A DNA stretch of 64,000 bases from Aliiglaciecola sp. LCG003 (GCF_030316135.1 NZ_CP128185.1:1426001-1490000); one strand, 5' to 3'; shown: positions 18,030-27,424, counted from the stretch's first letter. The notes: a model not told the origin generated them from the sequence alone. Numbers and translations: made by a program.

Positions 18030-18554
18030 ATGGCTGAAGAAGAATTACAAATGGAAGAAGGTGGCAAGGGCAAGAAGATGATGATTATCATCATTGTTGC
18101 TGTCTTACTGATTGGCAGCGGAGCAGCGGCGTATTTCTTAATGGGTGGTGATGATGAGCCGGTTGCCGTTGAAACTGCTGAAATGCCAGAAGGTACAGGT
18201 GATGCGGCTCCTGCTGTTAGTGGTCCTAATAAAGGTACAGCGTTATACGTAGCAATGCCCAGACCATTCGTCTTTAACGTGCCTGGACAAGGTAAAGACC
18301 GTCTGGCGCAGATTAAAGTACAATTGATGGTACGTGGAACAGATAATGAAGAATTAGCCAAAATGCACGTACCCTTGATTGAAGGTACGTTATTAAGAGT
18401 TTTCAGTAGCGCCAATGCTGACGATTTAGTCACAGAGGCAGGCAAGGTGTCGTTACGTGACCAAGCGGCCCGTGAAGTACAAAAAGTGCTTAAAGAGACC
18501 ATTGGCAACGAAGTGGTTGAGCAAGTGTTATTCACTGGGTTTGTGATGCAATAG
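18030..18554 (+). CDS. fliL: Flagellar basal-body-associated protein FliL
   Basis: A 174-residue protein with a short cytoplasmic N-terminus, one membrane helix (residues about 18-37, MMIIIIVAVLLIGSGAAAYF) and a periplasmic FliL domain with RPFVFNVPG and the typical C-terminal VLFTGFVMQ. It surrounds the stator units in other bacteria and supports torque. It lies 93 bases after fliK and 40 bases before fliM. Confidence 0.93.
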   Translation: MAEEELQMEEGGKGKKMMIIIIVAVLLIGSGAAAYFLMGGDDEPVAVETAEMPEGTGDAAPAVSGPNKGTALYVAMPRPFVFNVPGQGKDRLAQIKVQLMVRGTDNEELAKMHVPLIEGTLLRVFSSANADDLVTEAGKVSLRDQAAREVQKVLKETIGNEVVEQVLFTGFVMQ

Positions 18555-18594
18555 TCGCAAATTACATAATGCAACATTCAAAGCGAGCAAAATA

Positions 18595-19653
18595 GTGAGC
18601 GATTTATTATCACAAGACGAAATTGATGCTTTATTACATGGCGTCGACGATGTTGAAGAGGACGATGGCGAGGCTCTTGAATCGGAAGGTTCAACCCTAG
18701 ACTATGATTTCTCTTCGCAGGATCGTATTGTGCGTGGACGAATGCCTACGTTGGAAATCGTAAATGAACGTTTCGCCCGGCACATGCGCATTAGTTTATT
18801 CAATATGATGCGCCGTTCGGCAGAAGTTTCGATCAACGGTATTCAGATGATTAAGTTCGGCGAGTACATTCATACCCTGTTTGTGCCTACTAGCTTGAAT
18901 ATGGTGCGATTCAGACCACTAAAAGGGACTGGGTTGATCACCATGGAAGCGAGGTTGGTGTTTATTCTTGTTGATAACTTCTTTGGTGGGGATGGCCGTT
19001 ACCATGCCAAAATTGAAGGACGGGAATTTACTCCGACGGAACGTCGTATAACCCAAATGCTGTTAAAGCTTATTTTTGAAGATTACAAAGAAGCTTGGGC
19101 TCCGGTTATGGATGTATCTTTTGAATATCTGGATTCGGAAGTCAATCCTGCCATGGCCAATATTGTCAGTCCGACAGAAGTGGTGGTAATAAGCTCATTC
19201 CATATTGAATTGGATGGCGGGGGGGGCGACTTTCATGTGTCGCTACCTTATTCGATGCTAGAGCCTATTCGCGAGCTGTTAGATGCCGGTGTACAAAGTG
19301 ATAAAGAAGACACCGACTTGCGCTGGAGTAAGGCCTTAAGAGACGAAATTTTAGATGTCAATGTGGCGATATCAACCCATATGATGGATTTGGAAGTTAC
19401 TCTCAAAGACATCATGGAATTCAAAAAGGGCGATATCATTCCGATTGAAATGCCCGATCACATTACGGTATTGATTGAAGAGTTGCCTACATTCAGAGCC
19501 AAATTAGGGCGCTCCAGAGACAATATGGCGCTTAAAATTACTGAAAAAATTCCAAGACCCACTTCAGTTAAATCTGAATTGCAGTTATTAACGAAAGGCG
19601 GACGTCGAATAGATAGTGACGCCGAGCTATCTGTTCTTGAAGATGATCTATGA
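18595..19653 (+). CDS. fliM: Flagellar motor switch protein FliM
   Basis: A 352-residue switch protein starting at GTG. The N-terminal peptide SDLLSQDEIDALLHG is the CheY-P binding segment, the middle CheC-like domain follows, and the C-terminal SpoA/FliN-like domain (about 260-330, KGDIIPIEMPDHITVLIEEL) forms the C-ring wall. The GTG is chosen because it gives the conserved N-terminus directly; an ordinary strong RBS is not visible. CheY and other che genes are not in this window. Confidence 0.95.
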   Translation: MSDLLSQDEIDALLHGVDDVEEDDGEALESEGSTLDYDFSSQDRIVRGRMPTLEIVNERFARHMRISLFNMMRRSAEVSINGIQMIKFGEYIHTLFVPTSLNMVRFRPLKGTGLITMEARLVFILVDNFFGGDGRYHAKIEGREFTPTERRITQMLLKLIFEDYKEAWAPVMDVSFEYLDSEVNPAMANIVSPTEVVVISSFHIELDGGGGDFHVSLPYSMLEPIRELLDAGVQSDKEDTDLRWSKALRDEILDVNVAISTHMMDLEVTLKDIMEFKKGDIIPIEMPDHITVLIEELPTFRAKLGRSRDNMALKITEKIPRPTSVKSELQLLTKGGRRIDSDAELSVLEDDL

Positions 19654-19680
19654 GTCGTCTGCTAACTAAGGTGAAAAATT

Positions 19681-20106
19681 ATGAGTGATAATGACGGAAT
19701 GGACGATTGGGCCGCAGCGATGGCCGAGCAGGCTGACGAAGAAGCGGCAGCCGAAAACAAACCTGATATTGGGGCCAATGACCTTGATGTATCGGTGGCA
19801 GAGCTGGATGAGTTATCAGAAGATAAGCCTATTACCCAAGAAGAAAAGAAGAAACTCGATACCATATTAGACATACCTGTGACCATTTCTATGGAAGTGG
19901 GGCGTAGCCATATAAGTATCCGAAATTTACTGCAGTTGAACCAAGGTTCAGTGGTCGAATTAGACCGTGTCGCGGGCGAACCCCTCGATGTGTTAGTAAA
20001 TGGCACGTTGATTGCTCATGGAGAAGTAGTAGTAGTCAACGACAAATTTGGTATTCGCTTAACAGATGTTATTAGTCAAATCGAGAGAATCAAAAAGCTC
20101 AGATAG
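19681..20106 (+). CDS. fliN: Flagellar motor switch protein FliN
   Basis: A 141-residue FliN. An acidic N-terminal extension (MSDNDGMDDWAAAMAEQADE) is followed by the SpoA domain: ILDIPVTISMEVGRSHISIR, then LLQLNQGSVVELDRVAGEPL and NGTLIAHGEVVVVNDKFGIR. It forms the bottom of the C-ring and binds FliH. RBS AAGGTGA precedes the ATG. Its 3' end overlaps the proposed fliO start by 41 bases. Confidence 0.95.
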   Translation: MSDNDGMDDWAAAMAEQADEEAAAENKPDIGANDLDVSVAELDELSEDKPITQEEKKKLDTILDIPVTISMEVGRSHISIRNLLQLNQGSVVELDRVAGEPLDVLVNGTLIAHGEVVVVNDKFGIRLTDVISQIERIKKLR

Positions 20107-20557
20107 AAAAAATCCAATTAAAACATGGGTTTGGACTACTCTTGGCCCATGTTTTTTTATCCCCTTTGGGGCCTTTGCAGAGGCCCAAAGCCTCTCTAAT
20201 CCCACTTCTATAGCGTCAATATTCCTATCGCTTTTACTGGTTATAGCCATTGTATTTGCGTTGGCTTTGTTGATGCGTCGGTTTAATGTCACTGCCAGTG
20301 GTAATGGTCAACTCAAAGTTGTCGCCTCTATGGTGGCTGGCACCCGCGAGAGGGTGATGGTGATTGAAGTGGGCCAGGAACAACATTTAATTGGAGTAAC
20401 TGCTACAAATATCAATCACTTAGCTAAACTAGATACGCCTTTGGATAGCCCTGAGAAATCCGCTACCGCCGTCAGTTTTAAAGACAAACTGACGGTTGCC
20501 TTGGCTGGAAAAATACAATCTGGAATGGCAACAGCCAAAGGGCAGTCCAATGTTTAG
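20066..20557 (+). CDS. fliO: Flagellar biosynthesis protein FliO
   Basis: A 163-residue small membrane protein that helps assemble FliP rings. It has an N-terminal hydrophobic stretch (residues about 20-40) and a membrane helix near 50-67 ([20 protein letters not shown]), then the conserved RRFN and a cytoplasmic FliO domain ([19 protein letters not shown]). The ATG at 20066 overlaps fliN by 41 bases; no ATG, GTG or TTG is present soon after in frame, so either this ATG or a rare ATT near 20117 is used. It overlaps fliP by eight bases. Confidence 0.82.
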   Translation: MLLVKSRESKSSDRKNPIKTWVWTTLGPCFFIPFGAFAEAQSLSNPTSIASIFLSLLLVIAIVFALALLMRRFNVTASGNGQLKVVASMVAGTRERVMVIEVGQEQHLIGVTATNINHLAKLDTPLDSPEKSATAVSFKDKLTVALAGKIQSGMATAKGQSNV

Positions 20558-21299
20558 ACTCCTGTGTATATTATTTGGTGTCACTTTATTGGCGCCCTCA
20601 GAGGTATTCGCCGCGCCTGGGCTGGATGCTTTGACGGTAACGACTAATCCCGACGGTTCGCAAGACTATACGATGACATTGCAAGTTCTGGCGATAATGA
20701 CTGCGTTAAGTTTATTGCCTGCTTTCATCATGATGATGACATCGTTTACGCGGATTATTATTGTATTGTCTATTTTGCGCCAAGCTATAGGTTTGCAACA
20801 ATCTCCATCAAACCAGATTTTGATCGGGGTGAGCTTGTTTTTGTCAATGTTCATTATGGCTCCGGTGTTTGAACAGATAAATGAAAATGCCCTTCAGCCT
20901 TATCTGAATGAAGAGATGACCTCGATAGAGGCCTACGAGCAAGCCAAACTGCCTATGCGTGCTTTTATGTTGTCCCAGACACGTATCAAAGATCTTGAGA
21001 CCTTTGTGGAGCTAGGTGGCATGCAAGACCAATTCGACGAGCCGTCAGAAGTTCCTATGAATGTGCTTATTCCAGCTTTTGTAACCAGTGAATTAAAAAC
21101 GGCTTTTCAGATTGGATTTATGCTGTTTATTCCCTTCTTGATTTTGGATCTGGTGGTGGCATCAATTTTGATGGCCATGGGTATGATGATGTTGTCGCCT
21201 ATGATTGTATCCCTGCCTTTTAAGCTGATGCTATTTGTGCTGGTGGATGGTTGGAACCTAATCTTTGGCACCTTAGCCAATAGCTTTGGCTTAGGGTAG
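20550..21299 (+). CDS. fliP: Flagellar export gate protein FliP
   Basis: A 249-residue FliP. I start it at the ATG at 20550, inside the end of fliO, because it gives a normal cleavable signal peptide ([20 protein letters not shown]) and normal FliP length; a longer frame begins at 20496. Family motifs are present: [33 protein letters not shown] and [16 protein letters not shown]. It forms the core of the export gate with FliQ and FliR. Confidence 0.95.
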   Translation: MFRLLCILFGVTLLAPSEVFAAPGLDALTVTTNPDGSQDYTMTLQVLAIMTALSLLPAFIMMMTSFTRIIIVLSILRQAIGLQQSPSNQILIGVSLFLSMFIMAPVFEQINENALQPYLNEEMTSIEAYEQAKLPMRAFMLSQTRIKDLETFVELGGMQDQFDEPSEVPMNVLIPAFVTSELKTAFQIGFMLFIPFLILDLVVASILMAMGMMMLSPMIVSLPFKLMLFVLVDGWNLIFGTLANSFGLG

Positions 21300-21310
21300 C
21301 GGAGAATAAT

Positions 21311-21580
21311 ATGTCACCGGAAATGTTCGTTGAAATACTCAAAGAAGCGCTACAAATGGTTATTTTGTTGGTATCGGCAATTATTTTACCGAGCCTGTTT
21401 GTGGGTTTGATTGTTGCGGTGTTCCAAGCTGCCACTTCAATTAATGAGCAAACTATGAGTTTCTTACCACGCTTGATCGTTACTTTGCTTGCGCTGAGTT
21501 GGGGCGGTCACTGGTTGGTACAAAAAATCATGGATTTCACCTTCACTATGGTGGAACGTATCCCTGAAGTAGTTGGCTAA
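21311..21580 (+). CDS. fliQ: Flagellar export gate protein FliQ
   Basis: An 89-residue protein with two membrane helices, the exact FliQ size. The first helix is LQMVILLVSAIILPSLFVGL; the second follows the conserved FQAATSINEQTMSFLPR segment. RBS GGAG is eight bases before the ATG. It packs around FliP and FliR in the gate; it lies three bases from fliR. Confidence 0.96.
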   Translation: MSPEMFVEILKEALQMVILLVSAIILPSLFVGLIVAVFQAATSINEQTMSFLPRLIVTLLALSWGGHWLVQKIMDFTFTMVERIPEVVG

Positions 21581-21583
21581 TCG

Positions 21584-22369
21584 ATGGAATTTGCGGCCAC
21601 CACTATTACTCAATTTATGGCTGACATGCTGTTACCTTTTATGCGTGTGTCAGGTCTATTTGCCGCTATGGTGGGACTGAGTGCAAAGTCGGTTCCCACC
21701 CCGATCCGCAGCTTACTAACCCTGTTTTTAACCTTGGTGATCATGCCAGTTGTTCCTCCTGTGAATATGGGAGAGATGTTGTCGGTGGGTACCTTTGTCT
21801 TGATCATTCAACAACTTATCATAGGTATCGCCATTGGTTTTATCTCCGCAATGGCGCTGGAAACCTTTGTGCTGGCAGGTCAGGTTGTCGCTATGCAAAC
21901 AGGCTTGGGCTTTGCTTCTATTGTTGACCCCGTCAATGGCATTAATGTCCCAGCGGTAGGCCAATTTTATCTGATTTTAGCCACGCTACTTTTTTGGGGG
22001 CTTGACGGGCATCTAGCCATGATAAAAATGATCGTGTTGAGCTTTGAGGCTTTCCCTATTGGTGAAGCCTGGTTTCAGCCCGAGCAGTTTAAGGCGATAG
22101 CTCATTGGGGGGGGTGGATGTTTGTTGCTGCCGTGACACTTTCCCTTGCCCCAATTGTGTCCTTACTGATCGTCAACTTAGCCTTTGGGGTCATGACCAA
22201 AGCGGCGCCGCAGCTAAATATCTTCAGTATTGGATTTTCCATTGCACAAATCATGGGCCTGATCATTATTTGGTTAACTTTAGATAACTTTACCCATCAC
22301 TTTGAAGTGCAGTGGGAGAGGGCGCAGTTATTAATGTGTGACTTGGTGCGCGTATGCGGCAACTACTAG
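21584..22369 (+). CDS. fliR: Flagellar export gate protein FliR
   Basis: A 261-residue inner-membrane protein with about six hydrophobic segments. Family features include LRVSG-like FMRVSGLFAAMVGLSAKSVP, GFISAMALETFVLAGQVVAM and QTGLGFASIVDPVNG. It completes the FliPQR pore. It starts only three bases after the fliQ stop and lies nine bases before flhB. Confidence 0.96.
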   Translation: MEFAATTITQFMADMLLPFMRVSGLFAAMVGLSAKSVPTPIRSLLTLFLTLVIMPVVPPVNMGEMLSVGTFVLIIQQLIIGIAIGFISAMALETFVLAGQVVAMQTGLGFASIVDPVNGINVPAVGQFYLILATLLFWGLDGHLAMIKMIVLSFEAFPIGEAWFQPEQFKAIAHWGGWMFVAAVTLSLAPIVSLLIVNLAFGVMTKAAPQLNIFSIGFSIAQIMGLIIIWLTLDNFTHHFEVQWERAQLLMCDLVRVCGNY

Positions 22370-22378
22370 GTGAATTAG

Positions 22379-23503
22379 ATGGCTGATTCGAGCGAAAAAA
22401 CAGAAGACCCCACCTCCAAAAAAACCGGCGACTCCCGAAAAAAGGGACAGATTGCCCGTTCAAAAGAGTTGTCAACCACCTTGGTATTGGTCGGCAGTGC
22501 TGCGGCCTTTATTCTCATGGGAGAGCAAATTGCCACCGCTATTTTCCAAGTTACCCAGCGCACTTTTACCTTGTCCCGTGACGAGACCTACGACTTTAAT
22601 CACATGTTCCAAGCCTGGGGTTATGCTTTTGAAACCATCAGCGTGCCGGTACTAATCTATATGTTCATTGCCTTAGTGGCCGGTGTTTATGGCACCATCG
22701 CTTTAGGTGGATATAATTTCACGTGGCAGGGCGCGGCACCTAAAGCCAATAAACTCAATCCCTTGGCGGGCATTAAGCGCATGTTTGGCATGAATGGCTT
22801 GGTTGAACTACTTAAAGCCATCGCCAAATTTATTGTGGTGGCGTCTATGGCCTATGGTTCACTGCTTTTGTTTCAAGATGAAGCCCTACATTTGGACATG
22901 GAGCTTTACCCTAGAAACTTATTTCACGCCATGGAATTAATTTCTTGGGCATTTTTGATGTTGTGCTGTGCTCTGATCCCCATAGCCGCTTTTGATGTTC
23001 CTTATCAAAGCTGGAAACACAACAAAGAAATGAAAATGACCAAGCAAGAGGTCAAAGACGAACGTAAAAACTCTGAAGGTGATCCGCAAGTTAAAGGTCG
23101 CATCAGACGCTTACAATATCAGGCTGCGGCCAAACGAATGATGCAAGAGGTGCCCAAAGCCGATGTGGTGGTCACTAACCCTACTCACTATTCTGTGGCA
23201 TTAAAGTACGACCCCAATGGCGAAACCGCGCCCATATTGGTGGCCAAAGGCAGTGATGAGTTAGCCATGCATATTCGTAAGATCGCCGGAGCCCATGGCG
23301 TACCTATTGTTTCTTCTCCCCCCTTAGCGCGGGCGATTTTCCATACCACGGAGGCGAACCGAGAAATCCCTGAGAAACTCTTTATGGCAGTGGCGCAGGT
23401 CCTAGCCTATGTTTATCAAGTTAAGGCATTTAAAAAGGGTAAAGGTAAGCGTCCACCGCCACTGCGTAAAGATTTGCCTATCCCAGAAGATATGCGTTAT
23501 TAA
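22379..23503 (+). CDS. flhB: Flagellar export switch protein FlhB
   Basis: A 374-residue FlhB. The N-terminus EKTEDPTSKKTGDSRKKGQI is characteristic, four membrane helices follow, and the cytoplasmic domain holds the self-cleavage motif NPTH (Asn267-Pro268) in VVVTNPTHYSVALKY. Cleavage here switches export from rod/hook to filament substrates in cooperation with FliK. RBS AGGTGA is present. It is the last flagellar gene of the window: no flhA follows, although flhA is adjacent in Vibrio and Shewanella clusters. Confidence 0.96.
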   Translation: MADSSEKTEDPTSKKTGDSRKKGQIARSKELSTTLVLVGSAAAFILMGEQIATAIFQVTQRTFTLSRDETYDFNHMFQAWGYAFETISVPVLIYMFIALVAGVYGTIALGGYNFTWQGAAPKANKLNPLAGIKRMFGMNGLVELLKAIAKFIVVASMAYGSLLLFQDEALHLDMELYPRNLFHAMELISWAFLMLCCALIPIAAFDVPYQSWKHNKEMKMTKQEVKDERKNSEGDPQVKGRIRRLQYQAAAKRMMQEVPKADVVVTNPTHYSVALKYDPNGETAPILVAKGSDELAMHIRKIAGAHGVPIVSSPPLARAIFHTTEANREIPEKLFMAVAQVLAYVYQVKAFKKGKGKRPPPLRKDLPIPEDMRY

Positions 23504-23857
23504 CGATCAAAAAGCTTTTTAAACAGTATTAGGTTATATCGGGCGTGTTTATCTCCTTTTGAGCATAAGGTTTAACTTTAAAATTGAGCAAGATAAATGT
23601 CGGTTAAATTTTATGTCGTAGAATTGACCAGTTGAGCGATTTTATTGAATCGCGTACAGCAAGAATAGATCCTGCACGCTCAAAACCCTTAATTACCTAT
23701 CGTGTACTTTACTAACTAAGGTCTAATCAGTGCTGAAGTCTGCTCAGCAAGTTTCATTGTGTTGAATAGAGGGGGGCGTTATATTTATTGACAATTGTGC
23801 GCTGCAATGTGATGGTTTTTAACAATATTCCTTGCCTAACTCAACTGGAGAATCACC
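23504..23857 (+). other. Intergenic region between flhB and the amidohydrolase gene
   Basis: No gene is seen in these 354 bases. It contains a hairpin at 23636-23653 (GCGATT/AATCGC with a six-base loop) without a T run, and an exact TTGACA at 23788-23793 that may be the -35 box of the amidohydrolase gene, although the -10 hexamer 17 bases later (GATGGT) is poor. No strong terminator follows flhB; only AAAAAGCTTTTT at about 23510 is self-complementary. Confidence 0.5.
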
Positions 23858-25123
23858 TTGAATCGCCTGCTCATACTATTCTGCATTATATTTTATACTG
23901 CCACCTCAGCTTTGGCTAAAACCGTTTTAATTGCTGATGCATATGTTGATGTTGTGTCCGGAGAAAGGGTCCAACAGGCTCGGATTGAAATAGAAAATGA
24001 ACGAATTGTAAAGGTGCAAAGCACTTCTAACACCAGCATTGATGAAGGGGACACGCTGATTGATTTGCGCGGCTACACCTTGCTACCAGGCATGATTGAT
24101 ATGCACGTACATTTAACCTCTTCAGCAACGGAACATGGTCTTAGAGGCTTAGTAACATCGCAAACTAGGAAGGTATTGAGGGGCGTAAAGCACGCCGAAC
24201 AAACTTTATTGGCGGGCGTGACTACAGTACGTAATTTAGGTGCCGCTGAATTTATAGATATTGCCTTAAGAGATGCTATCAAAGATGGCGATTTCATTGG
24301 GCCACGCATGTTTGTTTCTGGGCCCTCTTTGCAAATCACCGGGGGCCATGGTGACAATAATATTTTACCTCATGATATTCCGACTAGCACTCGCGGCCTG
24401 GTAGATGGGCCTTGGGCAGGGGTTAAGCAGGTGCGGGAAAATGTGAAATACACTGCTGATGTGATAAAGGTCAAAGCAACCGGTGGTGTTTTGTCTAAAG
24501 GTACTAAGGTTGGTGCGCCGGAATTGTCTTTGGAAGAAATGAGCGCGATTGTGACTGAGGCTCATCGAAGAGGCGTAACAGTGGCAGCGCATGCTCATGG
24601 TACCGAAGGTATATTTAACGCGATTAAAGCCGGTGTAGACTCCATTGAACATGCTAGCTTTATTGATGAGGAGGGTCTTAAGCTAGCCAAAGAAAAAGGC
24701 ACTTATCTTTCCATGGATATTTATGTAACAGAGTACATTTTAGGCGAAGGAGAAGCCGCTGGCATCTCCCCAGAAAGCCTGGCAAAGGAGCGTTCGGTGG
24801 GCGGCATACAACGGGATAATTTTCGAAAAGCAGTAACAGCCGGTGTCAATATGGTGTTAGGCACCGATGCAGGGGTGTATCCCCACGGAGATAACTTAAA
24901 GCAGCTATCCAGAATGGTGACTTACGGTATGACGCCGATGCAAGCCTTACAGGCAGCTTCTATTAGTGGAGCTAAGTTACTGGGCCAAGAGCAAAATATC
25001 GGTTCTTTGAGGGTGGGGCGCTACGCTGATATTATTGCCGTTAAGGGCAACCCATTAGAAGATATTGCAATTTTAGAAAATGTAGATTTTGTTATGCAAG
25101 GTGGAGAAGTCGTAAAGCAATAG
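23858..25123 (+). CDS. Exported amidohydrolase-family metal-dependent hydrolase
   Basis: A 421-residue member of the amidohydrolase superfamily, closest by eye to the secreted Xaa-Pro dipeptidase/imidazolonepropionase-like group. A signal peptide (first 20 residues, ending SALA) targets it to the periplasm. Metal-site motifs are seen in order: HVH in PGMIDMHVHL, the bridging Lys in VIKVKATGG, His in AAHAHG, His in SIEHASFID and Asp in LGTDAGVYPHG. It likely cleaves small peptides or cyclic amides. Translation begins at TTG (23858), chosen from the well-placed GGAG at 23847 and the signal peptide that follows directly. It stands alone between flhB and a convergent phosphatase gene. Confidence 0.85.
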   Translation: MNRLLILFCIIFYTATSALAKTVLIADAYVDVVSGERVQQARIEIENERIVKVQSTSNTSIDEGDTLIDLRGYTLLPGMIDMHVHLTSSATEHGLRGLVTSQTRKVLRGVKHAEQTLLAGVTTVRNLGAAEFIDIALRDAIKDGDFIGPRMFVSGPSLQITGGHGDNNILPHDIPTSTRGLVDGPWAGVKQVRENVKYTADVIKVKATGGVLSKGTKVGAPELSLEEMSAIVTEAHRRGVTVAAHAHGTEGIFNAIKAGVDSIEHASFIDEEGLKLAKEKGTYLSMDIYVTEYILGEGEAAGISPESLAKERSVGGIQRDNFRKAVTAGVNMVLGTDAGVYPHGDNLKQLSRMVTYGMTPMQALQAASISGAKLLGQEQNIGSLRVGRYADIIAVKGNPLEDIAILENVDFVMQGGEVVKQ

Positions 25124-25179
25124 CTTAGCCTCGTAAAGGGAAGTTGCAGTACAGTGAATTCGAGTTTGGCAGACTTAGA

Positions 25180-25851
25180 TCAAGCCGGATTGAGACTGCA
25201 ATCAGAAAAAGAGTCTGTTAACCATCGGCTTAAACTCTCTTTGGGAGGCAGCAGGATCGCGCCTTGGGGACAACGTTTGCACAAGGCTTCTGTTTCCGGA
25301 TGAAATAAGGTTGTCATGCCTGCAGCCAAGCCTGCTTTAGCGCCAGTGACACTATCCTCTATGACTAGGCATTGGTTAGGGGCGATTGAAAGGGCCGTAG
25401 CGGCGGCTAAATAACCTTCAGGGGCTGGTTTACCTTGGGCTACGTCATTGCGACTAACGGTGATGTGGAAATAATCATTCAGGTCGGTCACCTTGAGACT
25501 TAAATCTACTTCGTCACGGGTAGAATTGGAGACTAGCGCCATAGGAACACCTCTGGCTATCAACGTATCCAGAATAGTTTGGCGGTTTTTGAGGAGTTTA
25601 ATATCTTTGCAATAGGTTAGGTAATATTTCCACTTTAAGCTGTTCCACTCATGCAGAGATAGATTAAGCCCAGTTACCTCACGCACCACCTGGTGGACTT
25701 CCACATAACTTGCACCTAACAGCCGGTCATGAATATTGGTTAGAACTGTGCTGCCAAGGGATGTCATCGCAGCGCTGAGAGCTTGTTGGTGAGCGGGTTC
25801 GCTGTCTATCAGCGTGCCGTCCATATCCCATAAAATAGCTTTTAATCTCAT
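25180..25851 (-). CDS. HAD-superfamily phosphatase / beta-phosphoglucomutase-like
   Basis: A 223-residue haloacid dehalogenase-type enzyme. Motif I is DMDGTLIDSEP (nucleophile and acid Asp), motif II is the Ser in ALVSNSTRDE, the Lys of motif III is in AQGKPAPEGY, and motif IV is VIEDSVTGAKAGLAAGM. A helical cap lies between residues about 15 and 80. It should remove or shift phosphate on a small sugar phosphate. It resembles YniC/YbiV-size sugar phosphatases, but the substrate cannot be given. It is convergent with the amidohydrolase gene, 56 bases away. Confidence 0.85.
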   Translation of the reverse strand: MRLKAILWDMDGTLIDSEPAHQQALSAAMTSLGSTVLTNIHDRLLGASYVEVHQVVREVTGLNLSLHEWNSLKWKYYLTYCKDIKLLKNRQTILDTLIARGVPMALVSNSTRDEVDLSLKVTDLNDYFHITVSRNDVAQGKPAPEGYLAAATALSIAPNQCLVIEDSVTGAKAGLAAGMTTLFHPETEALCKRCPQGAILLPPKESLSRWLTDSFSDCSLNPA

Positions 25852-26205
25852 CTAGTCTCCATAATCTTTTCACGAGGGTAAATTAGGTGTTTTTTAATAA
25901 ATCTTGGTCGGCCACTATCTGGTTTTTGATTTGAGGCGTTTTTGAGTTCAATCAATTTAGCATATCCCACACCGCTGCAGAATTTAAACGCAGTAGGCTT
26001 AGCTATTCTGAATCAGGGCGAATGATAATCTAACGCCACAGCTTAGGCTTAAGCTTGGAATAGCTGTTCACTTCTAAGATTACTTTAAACCTGTGAGGTT
26101 TAATTTAACTCCTAGGGGCAACATCACCCTACAACCTGGCGTTAATAGATGTAGTACCCCCTGACCTATTGTTACTTTGGATCCTCTGTGCCTAGGCTGC
26201 TTACA
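25852..26205. other. Intergenic region with one hairpin
   Basis: No gene is recognised in 354 bases. A perfect eight-base inverted repeat, TTAAACCT/AGGTTTAA with a GTG loop, lies at 26085-26103. It could end transcription of the sigma/DUF3379 operon read from the right, although no clean T run follows. The remainder shows nothing I can assign. Confidence 0.5.
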
Positions 26206-26919
26206 TTATGCGGAAAACAACATATTTTGTTTTAGCTTATACTTGACCTGTTCAAGAGAGTGGCCTTTTTCACCTACCATGATGATGCTGGCATTGGTGG
26301 TATCGAACATCTGTCCGGCCATCTTGTTATCTGAAAAATTCTCTTGTAACTTGAAGTCTTCATCGTGTGGCACAACAAACACAGTAACCTTGTTGCCGCT
26401 GCCGTCTTCTAAAACCATATGATAGCTGCGAACATTATCAAAGGTACAGAAACCAGCAAAAAATATCCGTCCAACTTTGTGTTTAAATTCAGCCCCTAAA
26501 CTGGCCAATTGTACATTTACTTTATCAACGCTTATGTCACCGTTTGCTCTCAACGGGTAGCCGTCAGCTTCATGGTAAACGTGTGCTAGTGCGTGTTCAC
26601 CTAAATAAACACCACTTTGTTGTTGCCACACAGTGATGCTGATACCAATTGCGAAGGCAATAGAAGCGGCTATGGCCAAGTGGATCCGACTACGTTTCTT
26701 TTGCACGTTATGGCTTTCCAGCGCCTGCCGTAAAATTAATTTATGGGCTAACCCTTCAGGCACGTCAACCTTACTGGCTTGCAATATAGCCGCATCTAAT
26801 CGATTGATCTCGTTCCAAAATTCTTGTTTTTTGGGATCATCCGCGATGGCTTGTTTAATCTCATCACTAGTTGAATTTGGCTCGGCATAAATGGTACGAC
26901 GAAATTGTAAATCATCCAT
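26206..26919 (-). CDS. DUF3379-family membrane protein, probable anti-sigma factor
   Basis: A 237-residue protein with one membrane helix at about residues 79-98 (IHLAIAASIAFAIGISITVW). The N-terminal 78 residues are cytoplasmic and helical (MDDLQFRRTIYAEPNSTSDE), the rest is periplasmic. This layout and sequence pattern match DUF3379 proteins, found next to ECF sigma genes in Vibrio and Alteromonadales. It overlaps the sigma gene by eight bases, so the pair is co-translated. A role in holding the sigma factor at the membrane is inferred from context; no zinc-binding HxxxCxxC anti-sigma motif is present. Confidence 0.82.
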   Translation of the reverse strand: MDDLQFRRTIYAEPNSTSDEIKQAIADDPKKQEFWNEINRLDAAILQASKVDVPEGLAHKLILRQALESHNVQKKRSRIHLAIAASIAFAIGISITVWQQQSGVYLGEHALAHVYHEADGYPLRANGDISVDKVNVQLASLGAEFKHKVGRIFFAGFCTFDNVRSYHMVLEDGSGNKVTVFVVPHDEDFKLQENFSDNKMAGQMFDTTNASIIMVGEKGHSLEQVKYKLKQNMLFSA

Positions 26920-27424
26920 TATTATAACCTCTGCTGCTGTCTGCTTTTTCTAAAGCGTCTTTTAATTGATTGCGAGCTCTGAATAAACGGGTCATTACCG
27001 TATTCTTATTTAGATCGAGTTGCTCAGCTATCTCATCACCGGTATAGCCGAATAAAATTTGTAACATCAAGGGTTCACGATATTCTTCACTTAGATTAGC
27101 CATCAGGGCTCTGAGTTCTCGGTGTTCTATCTCTGTTTCATTAGAAAGACCTTCATCGACCAGAGATACATCATCCATGTCTACTAGATCGAATTGTTTA
27201 CGTTCAAATCGACGTGCATTTTCTCGTCTCAAAATGGTTATTAACCATGACTTAGCGGCTTTTTCCTCTTTCAAAGAATCCAACGACTTCCATGCGCGAA
27301 GGAAGGTTTCCTGCACGATATCCTCAGCAATGGCTTTGTCTTTCACCAACCAATACGCGTAGCGAAAAATGTCACCGTGCAGCGCATGTACTAGCGCCTC
27401 ATAGCGTTTTTGTTTATTTACCAT
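26912..27424 (-). CDS. ECF-type RNA polymerase sigma factor
   Basis: A 170-residue sigma factor with region 2 (YAYWLVKDKAIAEDIVQETF, RAWKSLDSLKEEKAAKSWL) and region 4 (LSEEYREPLMLQILFGYTG, then a helix-turn-helix IAEQLDLNKNTVMTRLFRA). I start it at the ATG at 27424 (MVNKQKRYEALV) because this is where homology of the family begins; an open frame continues upstream to 27538 and would add 38 Lys/Ser-rich residues. It overlaps the DUF3379 gene by eight bases. Its promoter targets are unknown; an autoregulated stress response is a reasonable guess. Confidence 0.88.
   Translation of the reverse strand: MVNKQKRYEALVHALHGDIFRYAYWLVKDKAIAEDIVQETFLRAWKSLDSLKEEKAAKSWLITILRRENARRFERKQFDLVDMDDVSLVDEGLSNETEIEHRELRALMANLSEEYREPLMLQILFGYTGDEIAEQLDLNKNTVMTRLFRARNQLKDALEKADSSRGYNNG

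Noticed and set aside
17978-18577. A 199-codon frame on the minus strand opposite fliL
   Set aside because: It mirrors the fliL reading frame in Ser/Thr/Pro-rich shadow sequence and crosses the fliL start and end; no family features.
23636-23653. Hairpin considered as a terminator for the flagellar operon
   Set aside because: The six-base stem has no T tract and lies more than 130 bases after flhB.
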